64,000 bases of DNA, from positions 1,165,645 through 1,229,644 of the forward strand of contig NZ_NGKU01000001.1 in the NCBI RefSeq assembly GCF_002140915.1. The letters are read 5' to 3'. The stretch comes from Candidatus Enterococcus testudinis. GTDB taxonomy: Bacteria; Bacillota; Bacilli; Lactobacillales; Enterococcaceae. The notes under the pieces were generated by a model that ran no database searches, was not told the origin of the DNA, and saw only the letters and a program-made list of their open reading frames with translations. Position numbers and translations under genes: made by a program. This document shows, piece after piece, positions 18,006 to 27,121 of this stretch; positions within the stretch are counted from its first letter, which is position 1; every line of letters starts with the position of its first letter.

Positions 18006-18055
18006 TTGGGGTTGATTCGTTGATCAATATTGTTTTGAAAGGATGGGGATGATGT

Positions 18056-19204
18056 ATGAACATAGTGGCAGCAATAGATTCATTCAAAGGAAGCGCAAGT
18101 TCAGAGGAATTAAACGCAGCAGCATTGGCGGGTTTTTCTGATGATGTGAAGAAATGTAATATACCGATCGCCGATGGCGGTGAGGGCACAATGGCTGCAA
18201 TTCATGCAGATTTAGGTGGGAAGTATATCGAAGTCGTTACAACAGATCCGCTAGCAAATGAAATCACCGCTGAATGTTTACTGACTACTTTTAATGGTAG
18301 AAAAATTGCCATTATTGAATCAGCAGCGGTGATTGGCATCAATCTCGTTGAACAAACAGATGATACGACACTAAATGCTTCTTCATATGGCCTAGGTAAA
18401 ATGGTTCTAGCTGTTTTGAAGGAAAATGTGCAGCAGATCTATTTGACATTAGGAGGAACAGCAACTTCCGATGGCGGACTTGGCTTTTTACAAGCAATTG
18501 GCGCCACGCTTGAGTCGAATCAAAAGAACAACCCGAATCTTGGAAATCCATTGCTTTGGGCAGATACGATCGATTTTGCCACCATTGATACCCGCTTAGC
18601 GGCTGTTGAACTGATTGGCTTAGCAGATGTGACCAATCCATACGCGGGGAAAAATGGCTTCGCTCATGTTTTTGGGCCACAAAAAGGGGCTTCAGCTGCA
18701 ACTATTGAACGATTGGATCAACGGGCGGAAACCTTCATCATGCATTTGCCGCAATCAAAACAACAATATGTGAACAAAGCTGGATCAGGGGCAGCCGGCG
18801 GCTTAGGTGGCGCGATTTTACTTGCGGGTGGGCAACTGCAATCTGGGTTTCAAACGATTGCATCGATCATAGGCTTCGAAGAAAAAATTGCCCAAGCTGA
18901 TTTTGTCATTACGGGTGAAGGACGCATCGATCAGCAGACGGATCAGGGCAAAGTGCCATTTGGCGTGGCAACGATCGCCCATGATTTAGGGATTCCTGTC
19001 ATCGTTTTGTGCGGTTCTAGGCAAACAAACATTGGGGAAATGGCGCATCTCGCAATGGGGGTATTTAGTATTCAGCAGGGGCCAATCACATTGGCAGAAG
19101 CAATGGACCACGAGCGCACATTAGCGAATACGTATTTGACTGCCCGAGGGATAGCCGGTATCATCGATGGAATCCATAAAGAATCAGCGAAGAAAGCAAA
19201 ATAA
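18056..19204 (+). CDS. Glycerate kinase
   Basis: A 382-residue glycerate kinase of the GlxK/GarK family, which phosphorylates D-glycerate with ATP and feeds lower glycolysis. Visible signatures are AAIDSFKGSASSEE at the N terminus, PIADGGEGTMAAI near residue 40, LGGTATSDGGLGFLQAIGA near residue 128, and GSGAAGGLGGAILL with VITGEGRID in the second half. Length is normal for the family (about 380). It seems to be a single-gene unit, preceded by a dyad that may be its operator. Confidence 0.93.
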   Translation: MNIVAAIDSFKGSASSEELNAAALAGFSDDVKKCNIPIADGGEGTMAAIHADLGGKYIEVVTTDPLANEITAECLLTTFNGRKIAIIESAAVIGINLVEQTDDTTLNASSYGLGKMVLAVLKENVQQIYLTLGGTATSDGGLGFLQAIGATLESNQKNNPNLGNPLLWADTIDFATIDTRLAAVELIGLADVTNPYAGKNGFAHVFGPQKGASAATIERLDQRAETFIMHLPQSKQQYVNKAGSGAAGGLGGAILLAGGQLQSGFQTIASIIGFEEKIAQADFVITGEGRIDQQTDQGKVPFGVATIAHDLGIPVIVLCGSRQTNIGEMAHLAMGVFSIQQGPITLAEAMDHERTLANTYLTARGIAGIIDGIHKESAKKAK

Positions 19205-19215
19205 ATAATCAAAAG

Positions 19216-19267
19216 AATAGACGACAAACCCTTCTTGCAGAAGCAAGAACTAGGTTTGTCGTCTATT
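19216..19267. terminator. Bidirectional terminator between convergent genes
   Basis: A 15-base perfect stem, AATAGACGACAAACC with GGTTTGTCGTCTATT, encloses a smaller hairpin (CTTCTTGC/AGAAGCAAG region). It lies between the glycerate kinase and the RidA-like gene, which converge. Confidence 0.8.
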
Positions 19268-19298
19268 CATCAATTTATTGCATTTTAGTCCATCTTGA

Positions 19299-19616
19299 TT
19301 ATCGAGGCAACTCCGCCTGCGCCTCAATCTCCACTTTATACGATGGATCAATCAGCCCAGATACTACAACCAAACTCATGGCTGGTTTCTCCTCACCGAG
19401 AATGGCAGTGAACGCGTCGCGGACACCACCCAAATCAGCAGCGTCTGTGATGAAGACGGTCATTTTTGCGACGGCAGACCACTTGAGATCATGCTGGTTC
19501 AGAATGGCTTCAATCTTATTCAAAACAATTGTCGTTTGGGCGTACATAGCTACAGGAATTTCAGTGTCTTGTTGTGGCGTTTGCCCAGATATATAGAGAA
19601 TAGGTCCTTGTGTCAT
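19299..19616 (-). CDS. RidA/YjgF-family protein, N terminus uncertain
   Basis: From the ATG at 19616 this gives 105 residues, against 120-130 for complete RidA enamine/imine deaminases. The core is clear: ILYISGQTP, then a long helix, MTVFITDAADL, and the C-terminal segment KVEIEAQAELP. The usual Arg of the family corresponds to a different context here (the motif before VEIEA has Tyr-Lys), so deaminase activity is uncertain. Upstream in the same frame lie RIAIFSNTR codons that look like the missing N terminus, but no start codon serves them. A good AAAGGAG site is followed by an out-of-frame ATG at 19648, so the start may be damaged by a one-base change. Confidence 0.7.
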   Translation of the reverse strand: MTQGPILYISGQTPQQDTEIPVAMYAQTTIVLNKIEAILNQHDLKWSAVAKMTVFITDAADLGGVRDAFTAILGEEKPAMSLVVVSGLIDPSYKVEIEAQAELPR

Positions 19617-19848
19617 GCGGGTATTAGAGAAGATAGCGATACGAACATCTCCTTTGGATTGAAAACCGAGTTACATTTTCTCTATTTTACTGGAGTTTTG
19701 TTGGATATACAAGAAAGAAAGCTGCAGGTCATGATCGACTATCGATGACGCATTAATTTCAGAGTTTCATGAAATTATCGCCAATATATTTTTTCATTCC
19801 TGTCGTATACTTTTATCAAGTTAAAGAAACCGACAAGGAGGAAACACT

Positions 19849-22414
19849 ATGAAATAGTACAAAAAATCGACGCTGACTATCTTAGAAGAGTTGCAAACGG
19901 ATCAAGAAGGGTTAACGGTGCAAGCACGTGAAGCACGTTTGGCAAAGCAGGGTGAGAATGTCATCAGCGAAAAACAACAACTGCCAAAATGGCGCCAAAT
20001 CAGCAAACATTTCACTGATTTGCTAATGGTGGTCTTGATGATAGCCGCTGTACTCAAAGCATTGTCAGGAGATTTCGCCGAGAGTGGCATCATTTTTGCC
20101 GTCGTGATCATCAACGGGATCGTCGGCTATTGGCAAGAAAGAAAAGCTGAGGCCTCTTTGAATGGATTGAAGCAATTGATGGGCAAAGAAACCACCATCT
20201 ACCTTCATGGTCGGCGGAAAAAAGTCCCGGTTGCTTCATTGGTTGCTGGTGACTTGGTGGTTTTAGGACCGGGAGATGTTGTGCCAGCCGACTTGCACTT
20301 ACTGACGACGCATGATTTAGTGATCGAGGAATCAATTTTGACGGGAGAATCAGAGCCAGTCGAAAAACAACATCACACGCTGGCGAATGAAGCAATCATT
20401 GGCGATCAGGTCAATATGGCCTTTTCCGGCACCCACGTTGAGAGTGGGTCCGCGACAGGGATCGTTGTTGAAACTGGCGATCGTACGCAAATTGGTCAAA
20501 TCAACCAAGCGATTCAATCTGTTGAAAGCCAAGAAACACCTTTGATCAAAAAGATGAAGCAATTGAATCACCAATTATTTCGCTGTATCATTGCATTGGT
20601 CCTGTTCTTGATTTTCTTTACCACTTTCCGCTACGGTTTTGAACTGAATGTCTTATTCTCATCTGTGATCGCATTGATTGTCGCAATGATTCCGGAAGGG
20701 TTGCCAGCGGTGCTCACCATGATATTGTCAATGGGTGTCAAAGAGATGTCAGAACAACAAGCCATCATCAAGTCGATGCCTTCTGTAGAAACATTAGGAG
20801 CAATGACAGTGATTTGTTCAGACAAAACAGGGACCTTGACCAAAAATCAAATGACAGTCGTAGAAGTTCTCAGCGATGATCAAAACAGCCGTGATCAGAT
20901 GATAGATATCATGACCAATTGCCAAGATATCAAACACCTGCAACAACAAAAAGCTGCGGATTTGGTCGGGAATCCGACTGAAAAAGCGCTCTTGCACTAC
21001 GTAGAAGCCTTTGATCGCCCATTGAAACCCACGATCAGCCAACTGCCATTCAACTCAGCGTACAAGTACATGGCGACTTTGCATCCTATGCAAAATCAAC
21101 AACAAAAAGCGATACTGTTTGTCAAAGGCGCACCAGAAGTGTTACTCAATCGGAGCAATCTGACCGACCAAGAAAAACAAGACTGGTTGACACGAGGCAA
21201 AGCTTTGGCAAGCAAAGGCCAACGCTTGATTGGGTTTGCGTATAAAGAAGTGGAAGCAGGACATTCCTTGTCCCATGATTCTGTCAGCGAATTGACTTTA
21301 CAGGACTTGCAGGCATCATGATCTCCCGAAAGAAAGTGCAATCGAAGCAGTCAAAGACTGTTTACAGGCTGGGATTCGGGTCAAGATGATCACAGGAGAT
21401 CATGGCGACACAGCACAAGCAATCGGTAAGCAAATCGGGCTGAAGCACACCGATTAGGTTTTGCAAGGTATCGATATCGATCAGCTTTCAGATACAGCCT
21501 TGCGAAAAGCGGTCAACCATGTGGATATATATGCCCGCACCACACCGGCGCATAAGCTGAGGATCGTGACAGCATTGCAAGAAAATGGTGAAATCGTGGG
21601 AATGACTGGGGATGGTGTCAACGATGCCCCAGCGCTTAAAAAGGCCGATATCGGTATTGCCATGGGCATCAAAGGCAGTGAAGTAACGAAACAAGCGGCC
21701 GATATGGTTCTCGCAGATGATCATTTCCATACGATTGCCCATGCAGTCAAAGAAGGACGCAGAATCTATGACAACTTAAAGAAAACCATTCTCTTCTTCT
21801 TGCCAACTGCATTTGCCCAAGGGTTGATCGTCATCGCTGCATTATTGGTCAGCCGTCCCTTGCCATTGACGTCTGTGCAAATGCTCTGGGTCAATATGGT
21901 GACAACCATCACCCTTTCCTATGCATTAGGTTTCGAACAAGCCAGCAAAGATGTGATGCACCGCCCACCGAGAGCCATTGAAGAAAGAATTTTGACTGCA
22001 TATAGTTTCTTTAGGATCGCATATGTATCCTTGTTGATCATGATCCCCGCATACTGGCTAGCGATCCAATTCGATGGAACAGGTTTACAGCAAAGCATTT
22101 TGCTGCAAAACATTGTGATGGCGCAAGCTGTCTATCTCGTCAACTGCCGAGAGTTGTTAGCGCCGGCACTTAATCGTGGCATGTTCAAAAATCGCGCGCT
22201 GCTGCTGTCATTTGCGGCATTGATCTTGTTGCAAGCCTTCGCATTGGCTACACCTTTTGGCCAACAGCTTCTAGGTGTACAACAACTCAGCTTCTTACAA
22301 CATCTGGCAATTCTCGCGAATGGATTACTCTTGTTCATCATCGTGGAAGGGGAGAAATGGCTGTCAGCTGCATATAAAAGACGGCAAAAAGCCGCTCCAG
22401 TCAACCTAGGTTAA
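19849..22414 (+). pseudogene. Cation-transporting P-type ATPase, disrupted
   Basis: Pieces of one type II P-type ATPase (Ca2+/Na+ pump-like) span this region: the actuator motif LTGESEPVEK, the PEGLP helix, the phosphorylation site CSDKTGTLTKN, then MITGDH and TGDGVNDAP, and C-terminal membrane helices. It is broken in three places. After a good AAGGAGG the start is ATG AAA TAG, a stop at codon 3 (19855-19857). Near 21315-21322 the frame shifts by a net two missing bases just before DLPKESA. A TAG at 21455-21457 interrupts LKHTD and VLQG. The full coding length (about 855 codons) is otherwise retained, so decay looks recent. Neighbouring genes are intact, which argues against general sequencing error. 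Confidence 0.85.
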
Positions 22415-22445
22415 CAACAAAAGCGGCAGAAAAAACACTTATCGT

Positions 22446-23897
22446 CTAGCGATAATTTAAATAATACGTTTGGATGAGTTCAGTCACTTGGCTGAGCTCA
22501 TTTTTTGTAGGTACCATTGAAAGATAATAGATGGGACAATTAGCTGACTCAATCGGGAAATTGGACAAAATAAAATCAGACGCAGCCAATGATCCAGCCG
22601 TCAATTGACCAGGTTCGGCAGCCGCTAGGGAAATCCGTCGTCCTAGATAATCTTTCAGCTCATGAAGCAGGTAGACTTTCCATGCAGGATCGCCTTGGAA
22701 CACAAACAATCCCTTGGCGATAACTGGATCAGCTTGCAAGCGGGCTTGCTGGATCAATAAGCGAAGCGTCATCGCGATCGATTGCTGCAAATGTGCGGTT
22801 TTTGAAAAATGCTGCTGGATAAAATCAGTAATCAAAGGATCGATAGAAACCAATTGCGGATAATTGAAATCACGAATATCTTGATATTCCGATTGGAATT
22901 GTACCGATAGTTTGGTCGACTCTTGCACTTTGATCAGCAATAAAGACAAATTATCAATCAATCGGGTCTGATGTGCTAAGTCAAGTTGCAAAGTATCATC
23001 AATCAAGAGAACAAAATCTGTTGCCTTTTGACAGATCGTCGCATAGGATGTTAGCGTCTCGCGGATCAAGGGTGACCAGTGATTGTTGTAGTTCCAGCTT
23101 TCTAAAAAACAATAAAAACTAAAAAAATGTTCACTCGTTTCGACATAGACGCCTTCTTTTTCATAAAGAGCAACCAACGGCTGCTTGAATAAAGCAAAAA
23201 ATCGATCTGTTACATTAAAAGTAAAATCGTCAATGCGACAATTGGCTTTGATCCGAATCGTGTTGATAAAAAACCAGCAGGTGCCAAATACTTGTTCGAC
23301 ATCAATATCAAGCTTATTTTTGTTCAGAGCTGTCAAAAATTCATAATAATGGCTTTCATGGATCGTGTATTCTGAAAAGAAATAATTGTTATGCGTATAA
23401 GGCAACAACAGGCGATGGTAAAAGAGCCGCAAATTGATTTCATTGCCTTCGACAACGATTTTACTAGCAGTCACGCGGATCTGTAATGAGAAATCAACTA
23501 AGGTTTGATTCAATTTCAACGTATGACGACGCAATGTTTCGAGAGAGATCCCGTTTTCTTGGATAAACCCCTGTGTTCCGACTGAATGTGAGAACAACAA
23601 TGCTTTAAGCAAAGAGATACCAATCGATTGCGGAAAGAAAATCTCCCAAAGTTGACTCACTGGCAACGAATCTGACGTTTGTAAGGACAGACCATTGCTG
23701 TCAGCAGCCAAAGACCAGTGAGGGGGCAGTTGCTGCCGAATAGAAATGATATCAGAAAATATCGTCCGTTCTGTTGTTCCTAATAAGGTGGCTAGGGCCT
23801 TTGATGTCATCTGTTGATGGTTGGCCAATGTTTCTAAAAGCAAAATCTGACGCAGCAAATCTTTTTCAGTGATACATGTTTTCATCATCTCATCCAT
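22446..23897 (-). CDS. Mga-like transcriptional regulator
   Basis: A 483-residue DNA-binding regulator of the Mga/AtxA/PRD-like kind found in streptococci and enterococci. An N-terminal helix-turn-helix (KDLLRQILLLETLANHQQ, then ALATLLGTTERTIFSDI) is followed by a second winged-helix region and a long helical middle that resembles PRD-like regulatory domains, and a C-terminal EIIB-like segment. Mga relatives often control surface and carbohydrate genes. The start is the ATG at 23895-23897, with AGAGGGAG before it. It converges with the broken ATPase and stands next to the AT-rich small-gene region, whose genes it may regulate, but nothing in the sequence proves this. Confidence 0.75.
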   Translation of the reverse strand: MDEMMKTCITEKDLLRQILLLETLANHQQMTSKALATLLGTTERTIFSDIISIRQQLPPHWSLAADSNGLSLQTSDSLPVSQLWEIFFPQSIGISLLKALLFSHSVGTQGFIQENGISLETLRRHTLKLNQTLVDFSLQIRVTASKIVVEGNEINLRLFYHRLLLPYTHNNYFFSEYTIHESHYYEFLTALNKNKLDIDVEQVFGTCWFFINTIRIKANCRIDDFTFNVTDRFFALFKQPLVALYEKEGVYVETSEHFFSFYCFLESWNYNNHWSPLIRETLTSYATICQKATDFVLLIDDTLQLDLAHQTRLIDNLSLLLIKVQESTKLSVQFQSEYQDIRDFNYPQLVSIDPLITDFIQQHFSKTAHLQQSIAMTLRLLIQQARLQADPVIAKGLFVFQGDPAWKVYLLHELKDYLGRRISLAAAEPGQLTAGSLAASDFILSNFPIESANCPIYYLSMVPTKNELSQVTELIQTYYLNYR

Positions 23898-24185
23898 GAT
23901 GTTCTCCCTCTCTAGGTCACAAGTTCTTATGTGAACGGAAATAGCTTATATTGATTTTAGCTGAAATGAACGGGAAATGCTATTTGTAAGGAAGGAATTA
24001 ATGAAAAGATAGTGATTGGTTTAGCTTGATGGTGATGAGGGAGAGTGGGAAATCAAAAGCAAAAAAAAAAATGTCACCGATAATGCTATATCTAGTTACC
24101 CATAGTTGATTTAATTGAGATGGTGTCTTTTAGTCAGGCATAGGTACTTTTGGTATCATATGAAAGCAGTTGCTTGCAATATCTG

Positions 24186-24300
24186 GGAGGATATCTTACC
24201 ATGAAATGAGCAGCTTTCAGCTGCGAAGAAGACGCGCTATCAGGCGGATTATTGGGGAAGTCTTTACGTGCACCCTGATAGCGCATCTCTTTTCTATTTT
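24186..24300 (+). ncRNA. Candidate small structured RNA or leader with two-codon ORF
   Basis: GGGAGG at 24185-24190 is a good binding site, followed by ATG AAA TGA at 24201-24209, a two-codon frame. Then come two hairpins: GCAGC/GCTGC at 24210-24224 and an 11-base stem GCGCTATCAGG (24234-24244) with CCTGATAGCGC (24274-24284), followed by a T-rich stretch. The last hairpin looks like a terminator. No gene follows on this strand, so this is either a small RNA or the remnant of a leader. Confidence 0.35.
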
Positions 24301-24435
24301 ATCATTATTCTTAGATAATATATATTGTAAACAGTAGGAAAAGCCATTGAAGTTTTATGTGAATTTGCATATTTAAATGGTGTTTGCGAGAGAAATTTTG
24401 TTCATTATTGTAAAAGCAATTCCAGTTATACAACA

Positions 24436-24469
24436 AAAACAGCTAAAGAACATGATTCTTAGCTGTTTC
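24436..24469 (-). terminator. Terminator of the small gene at 24508-24816
   Basis: AAACAGCTAAAGAA (24437-24450) pairs with TTCTTAGCTGTTT (24456-24468) with one bulged base. On the - strand the hairpin is followed by TTTTTG, suitable for Rho-independent termination of the gene to the right. Confidence 0.7.
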
Positions 24470-24507
24470 TGGCATGGCTAATAGTATAAAGAAAAACACA
24501 AGTTGAA

Positions 24508-24816
24508 TTAGTGTGATTTGTTCTCGTTAAAGTAAGTATCAATATACCTTTTGATTTTTCCATAATCTTTTGTCAAAAAATAGATAGAAGGAACTTTAAT
24601 GATAGGTAGGTCATTTTCATTATCAAAAGGAACGAATGGATCAGGCATGACCAAGTAATCAACATGGTCTTTGTCTCTGAGATAATTCACAGAAACATCG
24701 TAAAACTGAGAGAAGTAATCTTTAAGGCTTGGATCTTTTTTATAAAGAAGCCCCGGAGATAATGGTGTATATGACATTACATTATTGAGCACCAAGACAA
24801 AGCAAACTCTTTTCAT
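24508..24816 (-). CDS. Small protein of unknown function
   Basis: A 102-residue protein that I do not recognise. The first 16 residues (MKRVCFVLVLNNVMSY) are a short basic-hydrophobic stretch, too short to be sure of a signal peptide, followed by a mixed soluble sequence with an acidic MPDPFVPFDNEND segment and a Lys/Tyr-rich end. GAAAGGTGG precedes ATG 24816; a TTG six codons upstream lies within the binding-site region and is unlikely. A good terminator follows. It is the last of four small - strand genes with low GC content, suggesting acquired DNA. Confidence 0.6.
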   Translation of the reverse strand: MKRVCFVLVLNNVMSYTPLSPGLLYKKDPSLKDYFSQFYDVSVNYLRDKDHVDYLVMPDPFVPFDNENDLPIIKVPSIYFLTKDYGKIKRYIDTYFNENKSH

Positions 24817-24871
24817 GAATAAACCACCTTTCAAATAGATTGGATTAGTAGCAAAAAAGAACTATAAAAAG

Positions 24872-25009
24872 CTATTTCTTTAAGAATGCAGCGAGTAAAA
24901 ACAGAAAAGCCGGAATCCAAAAGAATTTCATACCAATTCCTAAAGCAAAAAAAGCAAAAGCTACACCAAGATAAGTTTTATCTGCATCTTTGTAATGATG
25001 AAAGTTCAT
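24872..25009 (-). CDS. Small membrane protein of unknown function
   Basis: A 45-residue protein whose residues 14-43 are almost entirely hydrophobic, ending in Lys-Lys, so one or two membrane helices are likely. The ATG at 25009 follows ATAGGAGGCGATGAC with ideal spacing. The same frame stays open upstream for 22 more codons but that part has no binding site and looks non-coding. It belongs to a group of short hydrophobic genes in this region. I cannot assign a function. Confidence 0.6.
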   Translation of the reverse strand: MNFHHYKDADKTYLGVAFAFFALGIGMKFFWIPAFLFLLAAFLKK

Positions 25010-25210
25010 GTCATCGCCTCCTATGCTCATTGTATCACGAGTGAGTGAGGAGGGGGAACAGCGAAATGACTTCACTTTAGATAATATGATGCGCTTGTTT
25101 GTATTGCGTGCTAAAAATGTAAGTAGGAGAGGTGCGTTCTGTGTTCATATATGAATAATGTTTTGAAATTATACAATAAGAAAACAGAAAATTTGTCCAA
25201 TTAAAACCAA

Positions 25211-25378
25211 TTACATATAATCAGGAGTCAAAAAAATAAAGTAAACTATGAAGATAGCTATTCCTAATAATGTTATCAAAGAGAACCAAATCATTAATTT
25301 GTTCTTTCTATTTACACCATTCAATAAGAAAAAAAGACTGATTGTTGTGATGATCATTAAAATGCTTGATAGTCCCAT
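25211..25378 (-). CDS. Small membrane protein of unknown function
   Basis: A 55-residue protein with two hydrophobic helices (about residues 2-20 and 30-50) separated by a basic loop NRKNK. ATG 25378 is preceded by CTAGGAGGCGCAA, an excellent ribosome binding site, which is the main reason to believe the gene despite its size. It is on the same strand as its small neighbours. The two-helix layout with a positive loop is common in small bacterial membrane proteins, including immunity-type proteins, but nothing more specific can be said. Confidence 0.6.
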   Translation of the reverse strand: MGLSSILMIITTISLFFLLNGVNRKNKLMIWFSLITLLGIAIFIVYFIFLTPDYM

Positions 25379-25470
25379 TTGCGCCTCCTAGACGTTTTTA
25401 GTAAGTAAAGTAAAAAACACAATAGTGCTTCATGTTTTCCAAAATTAAAAGAGTGAGTGTTTGACTTGAT

Positions 25471-25680
25471 TTATTTAGACCTCTTTTTGGATTTTACTTT
25501 TTTATAAATAGCATGAATCAGGAACGTTGTGAGGCACCCCAAAAAGAAAAGTGTCGTTGAGTATAAAATTTCTGACAAAGGTATTGTAGCAAATGTGAAA
25601 TCGCTAAAAAGAATACCAATTATAATTGTGACGATAGCAAAAGTCAGGGTCATCAGCAATATTTGGACAAAAAACTTCAT
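25471..25680 (-). CDS. Small membrane protein of unknown function
   Basis: A 69-residue protein with two hydrophobic helices (about residues 4-25 and 34-57) and a very basic tail (KKVKSKKRSK). AAAGGAGTG precedes the ATG at 25680. It is probably the first gene of the small-gene group that continues leftwards to 24508. The layout predicts a two-helix membrane protein with the basic tail in the cytoplasm. Function unknown. Confidence 0.65.
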   Translation of the reverse strand: MKFFVQILLMTLTFAIVTIIIGILFSDFTFATIPLSEILYSTTLFFLGCLTTFLIHAIYKKVKSKKRSK

Positions 25681-25883
25681 TAAAACACTCCTTTTATTGA
25701 GAATATCACAATGGTATGACTTAGTAAATAATTAGTGTAAAAATGATAAAGGTAGTAAACAGGAGAAAGAATCCTGTACCCACATGTAGAGCATCTTTAT
25801 CTAAAACAAACACAATATACGTGTTGTTGAAATGTAGTCATATGACAAACAAATGTCTAAGTTTGCATAAAAAATGTAAACAA

Positions 25884-25915
25884 AAACCGCTAGAAATCAA
25901 TATTTCTAACGGTTT
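25884..25915 (-). terminator. Terminator downstream of tRNA-Arg
   Basis: A 14-base stem with one mismatch (25884-25897 with 25902-25915). On the - strand it is followed by TTTTTG and more T-rich sequence, fitting termination of the tRNA transcript that comes from the right. Confidence 0.8.
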
Positions 25916-25940
25916 GTCTATGGTTCGTATGATAATATAA

Positions 25941-26014
25941 CGTCACAGGAGGGATTCGAACCCCCGACCGTCCGCTTAGAAGGCGGATGCTCTATCCGGC
26001 TGAGCTACTATGAC
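25941..26014 (-). tRNA. tRNA-Arg (anticodon UCU)
   Basis: Read on the - strand, a full cloverleaf is visible: acceptor arm GTCATAG with CTGTGAC, D-arm GCTC/GAGC, anticodon stem CCGCC/GGCGG-type pairing around the loop CTTCTAA with anticodon TCT, and a T-arm GGGGGTTCGAATCCC. The discriminator base is G and CCA is not encoded. It decodes AGA/AGG arginine codons. A terminator follows directly. Confidence 0.95.
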
Positions 26015-26039
26015 AATTCAGCAACAAATAACATTATAG

Positions 26040-26079
26040 AAAAAGGGCGGGGCAATGTCAATTGCTTTTCGCCCTTTTT
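26040..26079. terminator. Bidirectional terminator by the O-methyltransferase gene
   Basis: AAAAAGGGCG and CGCCCTTTTTT pair with an inner GCAAT/ATTGC stem. It lies 3' of the O-methyltransferase on the - strand, before the tRNA. Confidence 0.8.
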
Positions 26080-26110
26080 TCTTATTTTCTCCACAAAAAG
26101 ATGATTTTGG

Positions 26111-26812
26111 TTAGTTATTCTCTGCTAGATCAGGCAAATCTACTTGCTCGGTTTCTTTGGTGATCAATATCACACCGTCGCCTAGGGGGACTAAAGTAGA
26201 GGTTAGCTGCGGATGAGTCATCACTGTATCCAAGAATAGATTTAGTTTGCGATGGATCGCCCGTTGTCCGCGAGGGATTTCTTCAGTCGGTTGCAAAATC
26301 GTTCCGGCTTGAAAAATGTCATCGACCATAAGTACGCCACCTTTACGCAGCAAACGCAAGCATTCGGGTAAAAACTCAATGTACTTAGATTTGGCGCTGT
26401 CCATAAAGATAAAATCATAAGGACCGCTAAGTGTTGGCAAAATATCTGCGGCTTGTCCTTCCAATAGGGTGATTTGGTCTTCGTTGTCCAGCCGTGCATA
26501 GGTTTCTTTGGCTTTACGGATCATCACATCGAAGCGATCAATAGTCGTGATGTGGCTATTCTTAACAATGTTAGCCATCAAACTTGAAGAAAACCCGATC
26601 GCTGTGCCAATTTCTAAAATCGCTTGTGGTTTTAATTGCCCCAAAAGAAATTGCATAAAGACGACAGTTTCGTGGGGGATGATCGGTACTTCTTTTTCGT
26701 GGGCGTCTTGTTCTATTTTTCCGAGTTCACCGGGTAATTGTTTTTGGTTGTTGCGCATATATGCCACTAGTTCAGGTTTGACTACTGGGCGATGCATCAT
26801 TTCGTTACGCAT
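26111..26812 (-). CDS. SAM-dependent O-methyltransferase, TrmR/YrrM-like
   Basis: A 233-residue class I methyltransferase of the caffeoyl-CoA OMT family. Motif I is ILEIGTAIGFSSSLMA, with ITTIDRF for the acidic residue that binds the ribose, FIFMDSAKSKYIEFL as the metal/substrate motif, and VLMVDDIF. In Bacillus subtilis the relative YrrM (TrmR) methylates 5-hydroxyuridine at tRNA position 34, a plausible job here, though the usual U32-peptidase neighbours are absent. ATG 26812 is preceded by GAGGAGGAAGAAG; a TTG five codons upstream lies in the binding site. It sits next to a tRNA gene by chance or otherwise. Confidence 0.85.
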   Translation of the reverse strand: MRNEMMHRPVVKPELVAYMRNNQKQLPGELGKIEQDAHEKEVPIIPHETVVFMQFLLGQLKPQAILEIGTAIGFSSSLMANIVKNSHITTIDRFDVMIRKAKETYARLDNEDQITLLEGQAADILPTLSGPYDFIFMDSAKSKYIEFLPECLRLLRKGGVLMVDDIFQAGTILQPTEEIPRGQRAIHRKLNLFLDTVMTHPQLTSTLVPLGDGVILITKETEQVDLPDLAENN

Positions 26813-26895
26813 CTTCTTCCTCCTCAATGATTGCTGCTCTTCATTATACGAAGAACGAACTGTAAGTTCAATCTTTTCTCACGTTGAACAAGGGC

Positions 26896-26922
26896 AAAAA
26901 AAAATACCAGTCATTCGACTGG
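26896..26922 (-). terminator. Orphan - strand terminator upstream of the leu leader
   Basis: CCAGTC (26907-26912) pairs with GACTGG (26917-26922) around a four-base loop, with a nine-base A-run on the + strand that reads as a T-run on the - strand. No annotated gene on the - strand ends here, so it may mark a small untranslated RNA started near 27075-27100. Confidence 0.55.
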
Positions 26923-27121
26923 CAGGATAAAGGGGTGAAAAAATATTTTTGGGATACATATAGCATAACCGATGATTGTTTAAATTCGGTTAAGATAGCG
27001 TGAAGAAATCAACAGTAAATACTAAATTTTTACGCAGTTGACGCTTTCACATCACCTACATGAAAAATAGTTGTCGAAGTATCTGTCAAATCATAATATT
27101 CAGAAAATTCGGTAAAAACTA

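Larger units (their letters stand above)
23898..24507. other. AT-rich intergenic region upstream of the Mga-like gene
   Basis: About 600 bases without a gene I can support. It holds the promoter region of the Mga-like gene on the - strand, a possible small transcript at 24186-24300 and a terminator for the small gene to its right (24436-24469), listed separately. Confidence 0.5.

Noticed and set aside
19849-21460. TAG recoding (e.g. unusual amino acid) in the P-type ATPase
   Set aside because: A separate frameshift is also present, and other genes here use TAG as a normal stop (for example pilT), so decay is the simpler reading.
25743-25940. 65-codon + strand frame next to tRNA-Arg
   Set aside because: No ribosome binding site and it contains the tRNA terminator; probably non-coding.
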